Shown: positions 14,386 through 15,034 of the stretch, piece by piece
Position numbering within the stretch: position 1 is the first letter of the stretch
How the letters are laid out: each line of letters opens with the position of its first letter
Source: Parasulfuritortus sp037446165
Lineage (GTDB): Bacteria > Pseudomonadota > Gammaproteobacteria > Burkholderiales > Thiobacillaceae
DNA: 15,034 nt
Assembly: GCA_037446165.1 (NCBI GenBank)
Contig: JBBIJC010000059.1
Span: forward strand, 1 to 15,034
Reading direction: 5' to 3'
Translations under genes and position numbers: made by a program
Notes under the pieces: generated by a model
Told to the model about the DNA's origin: nothing
What the model saw: only the letters and a program-made list of their open reading frames with translations
Database searches by the model: none

Positions 14386-15034
14386 ATGTCGCGAAAAATC
14401 CTCGTCACCTCCGCCCTGCCCTACGCCAATGGCAGCATCCACCTCGGCCACCTGGTCGAGTACGTCCAGACCGACATCTGGGTCCGGTTCCAGAAGATGC
14501 GCGGCAACACGTGCCATTACTGCTGCGCCGACGACACCCACGGCACGCCGATCATGCTGCGCGCCGAGAAGGAAGGCATCACGCCCGAGCAGCTGATCGA
14601 CCGGGTCTGGCAGGAACACAAGCGCGACTTCGACGGCTTCCACATCGGCTTCGACAACTACTACAGCACCAACTCGCCGGAGAACCGCGAGGCGGCCTCG
14701 CTGATCTACAGCCGCCTGAAGGAACGCGGCCTGATCGAGAAGCGCACCATCGAGCAGTTCTACGACCCGGACAAGGCGATGTTCCTGCCCGACCGCTTCA
14801 TCAAGGGCGAGTGCCCGAAGTGCCACGCCAAGGACCAGTACGGCGACTCCTGCGAGGTCTGCGGCGCGACCTACCAGCCGACCGAGCTGATCAACCCGTT
14901 CTCGGCCGTGTCCGGCGCCACGCCAGTGCGCAAGGAATCGGACCACTACTTCTTCAAGCTGGGCGAATGCGGCGAATTCCTGCAAGGCTGGACCCGTTCC
15001 GGCACGCTGCAAGCCGAGGCCGCCAACAAGATGG
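14386..15034 (+). CDS. metG: methionyl-tRNA synthetase, N-terminal part, cut by the window edge
   Basis: The first 216 codons are present and the frame is open to the window edge. The enzyme charges tRNA-Met with methionine using ATP, in the cytoplasm. ILVTSALPYANGSIHLGHL (5-23) contains the class I HIGH motif as HLGH (19-22). CCADDTHGTP (46-55) is a conserved active-site segment. CPKC (143-146) and CEVC (156-159) form a zinc-binding knuckle of the long-type MetRS, and the KMSKS loop would lie beyond the window. The ATG at 14386 gives the usual MetG N-terminus. It is a core gene transcribed away from the accessory array, so it marks the chromosomal flank of that island. The sequence style suggests Betaproteobacteria, judged by eye only. 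Confidence 0.97.
   Translation, partial: MSRKILVTSALPYANGSIHLGHLVEYVQTDIWVRFQKMRGNTCHYCCADDTHGTPIMLRAEKEGITPEQLIDRVWQEHKRDFDGFHIGFDNYYSTNSPENREAASLIYSRLKERGLIEKRTIEQFYDPDKAMFLPDRFIKGECPKCHAKDQYGDSCEVCGATYQPTELINPFSAVSGATPVRKESDHYFFKLGECGEFLQGWTRSGTLQAEAANKM

Noticed and set aside
14227..15012. 261-codon minus-strand open frame
   Set aside because: It is antisense to metG, whose HLGH and zinc-knuckle motifs are certain; the product is Val/Ala/Asp-rich with no motif.

Overview
The window is GC-rich and carries almost no intergenic space. Its only housekeeping gene is the 5' part of methionyl-tRNA synthetase (metG) at the right edge. The N-terminus of that protein reads like a proteobacterial enzyme, most plausibly betaproteobacterial, but this is inference by eye and not a database result. 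Everything left of metG is accessory in character and is transcribed on the minus strand, from about 14.0 kb down to the left edge.

Layout in transcription order (right to left): a metacaspase-type caspase (13216-14007); a 1980-residue protein joining two alpha/beta-hydrolase domains, a CHAT protease and an alpha-helical, TPR-like tail (7172-13114); a LysM plus M15-type peptidoglycan peptidase (6339-7037); a DUF1353 protein (5720-6322); a clostripain-like C11 protease (4383-5657); a TIR protein with one membrane segment (3593-4363); a secreted protein with a carboxypeptidase-regulatory-like fold (2617-3618); a secreted FlgO/TolB-like plus SH3b protein (1247-2620); a two-domain TIR plus deoxyribosyltransferase-like protein (274-1230); a 30-codon leader ORF (43-135); and the first 15 codons of a further TIR gene cut by the window edge (1-46). 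Genes are separated by 16-138 bp or overlap, so one or a few operons are likely.

The locus brings together three different caspase-fold (clan CD) proteases (C14, CHAT and C11) and three TIR proteins. It also holds lipase-like and peptidoglycan-cleaving domains and two exported partner proteins. TIR domains that make nucleotide signals and caspase-like proteases that act on them are paired in known bacterial immune systems. This island may therefore be a large, undescribed defence or regulated-cell-death system, but that function is inferred from domain content only.

The 378-bp gap between the caspase gene and metG holds a compact nested palindromic element (14106-14214) that looks like a MITE or dRS3-like repeat, and a probable metG promoter. 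No tRNA, rRNA, CRISPR array, transposase or integrase was seen.
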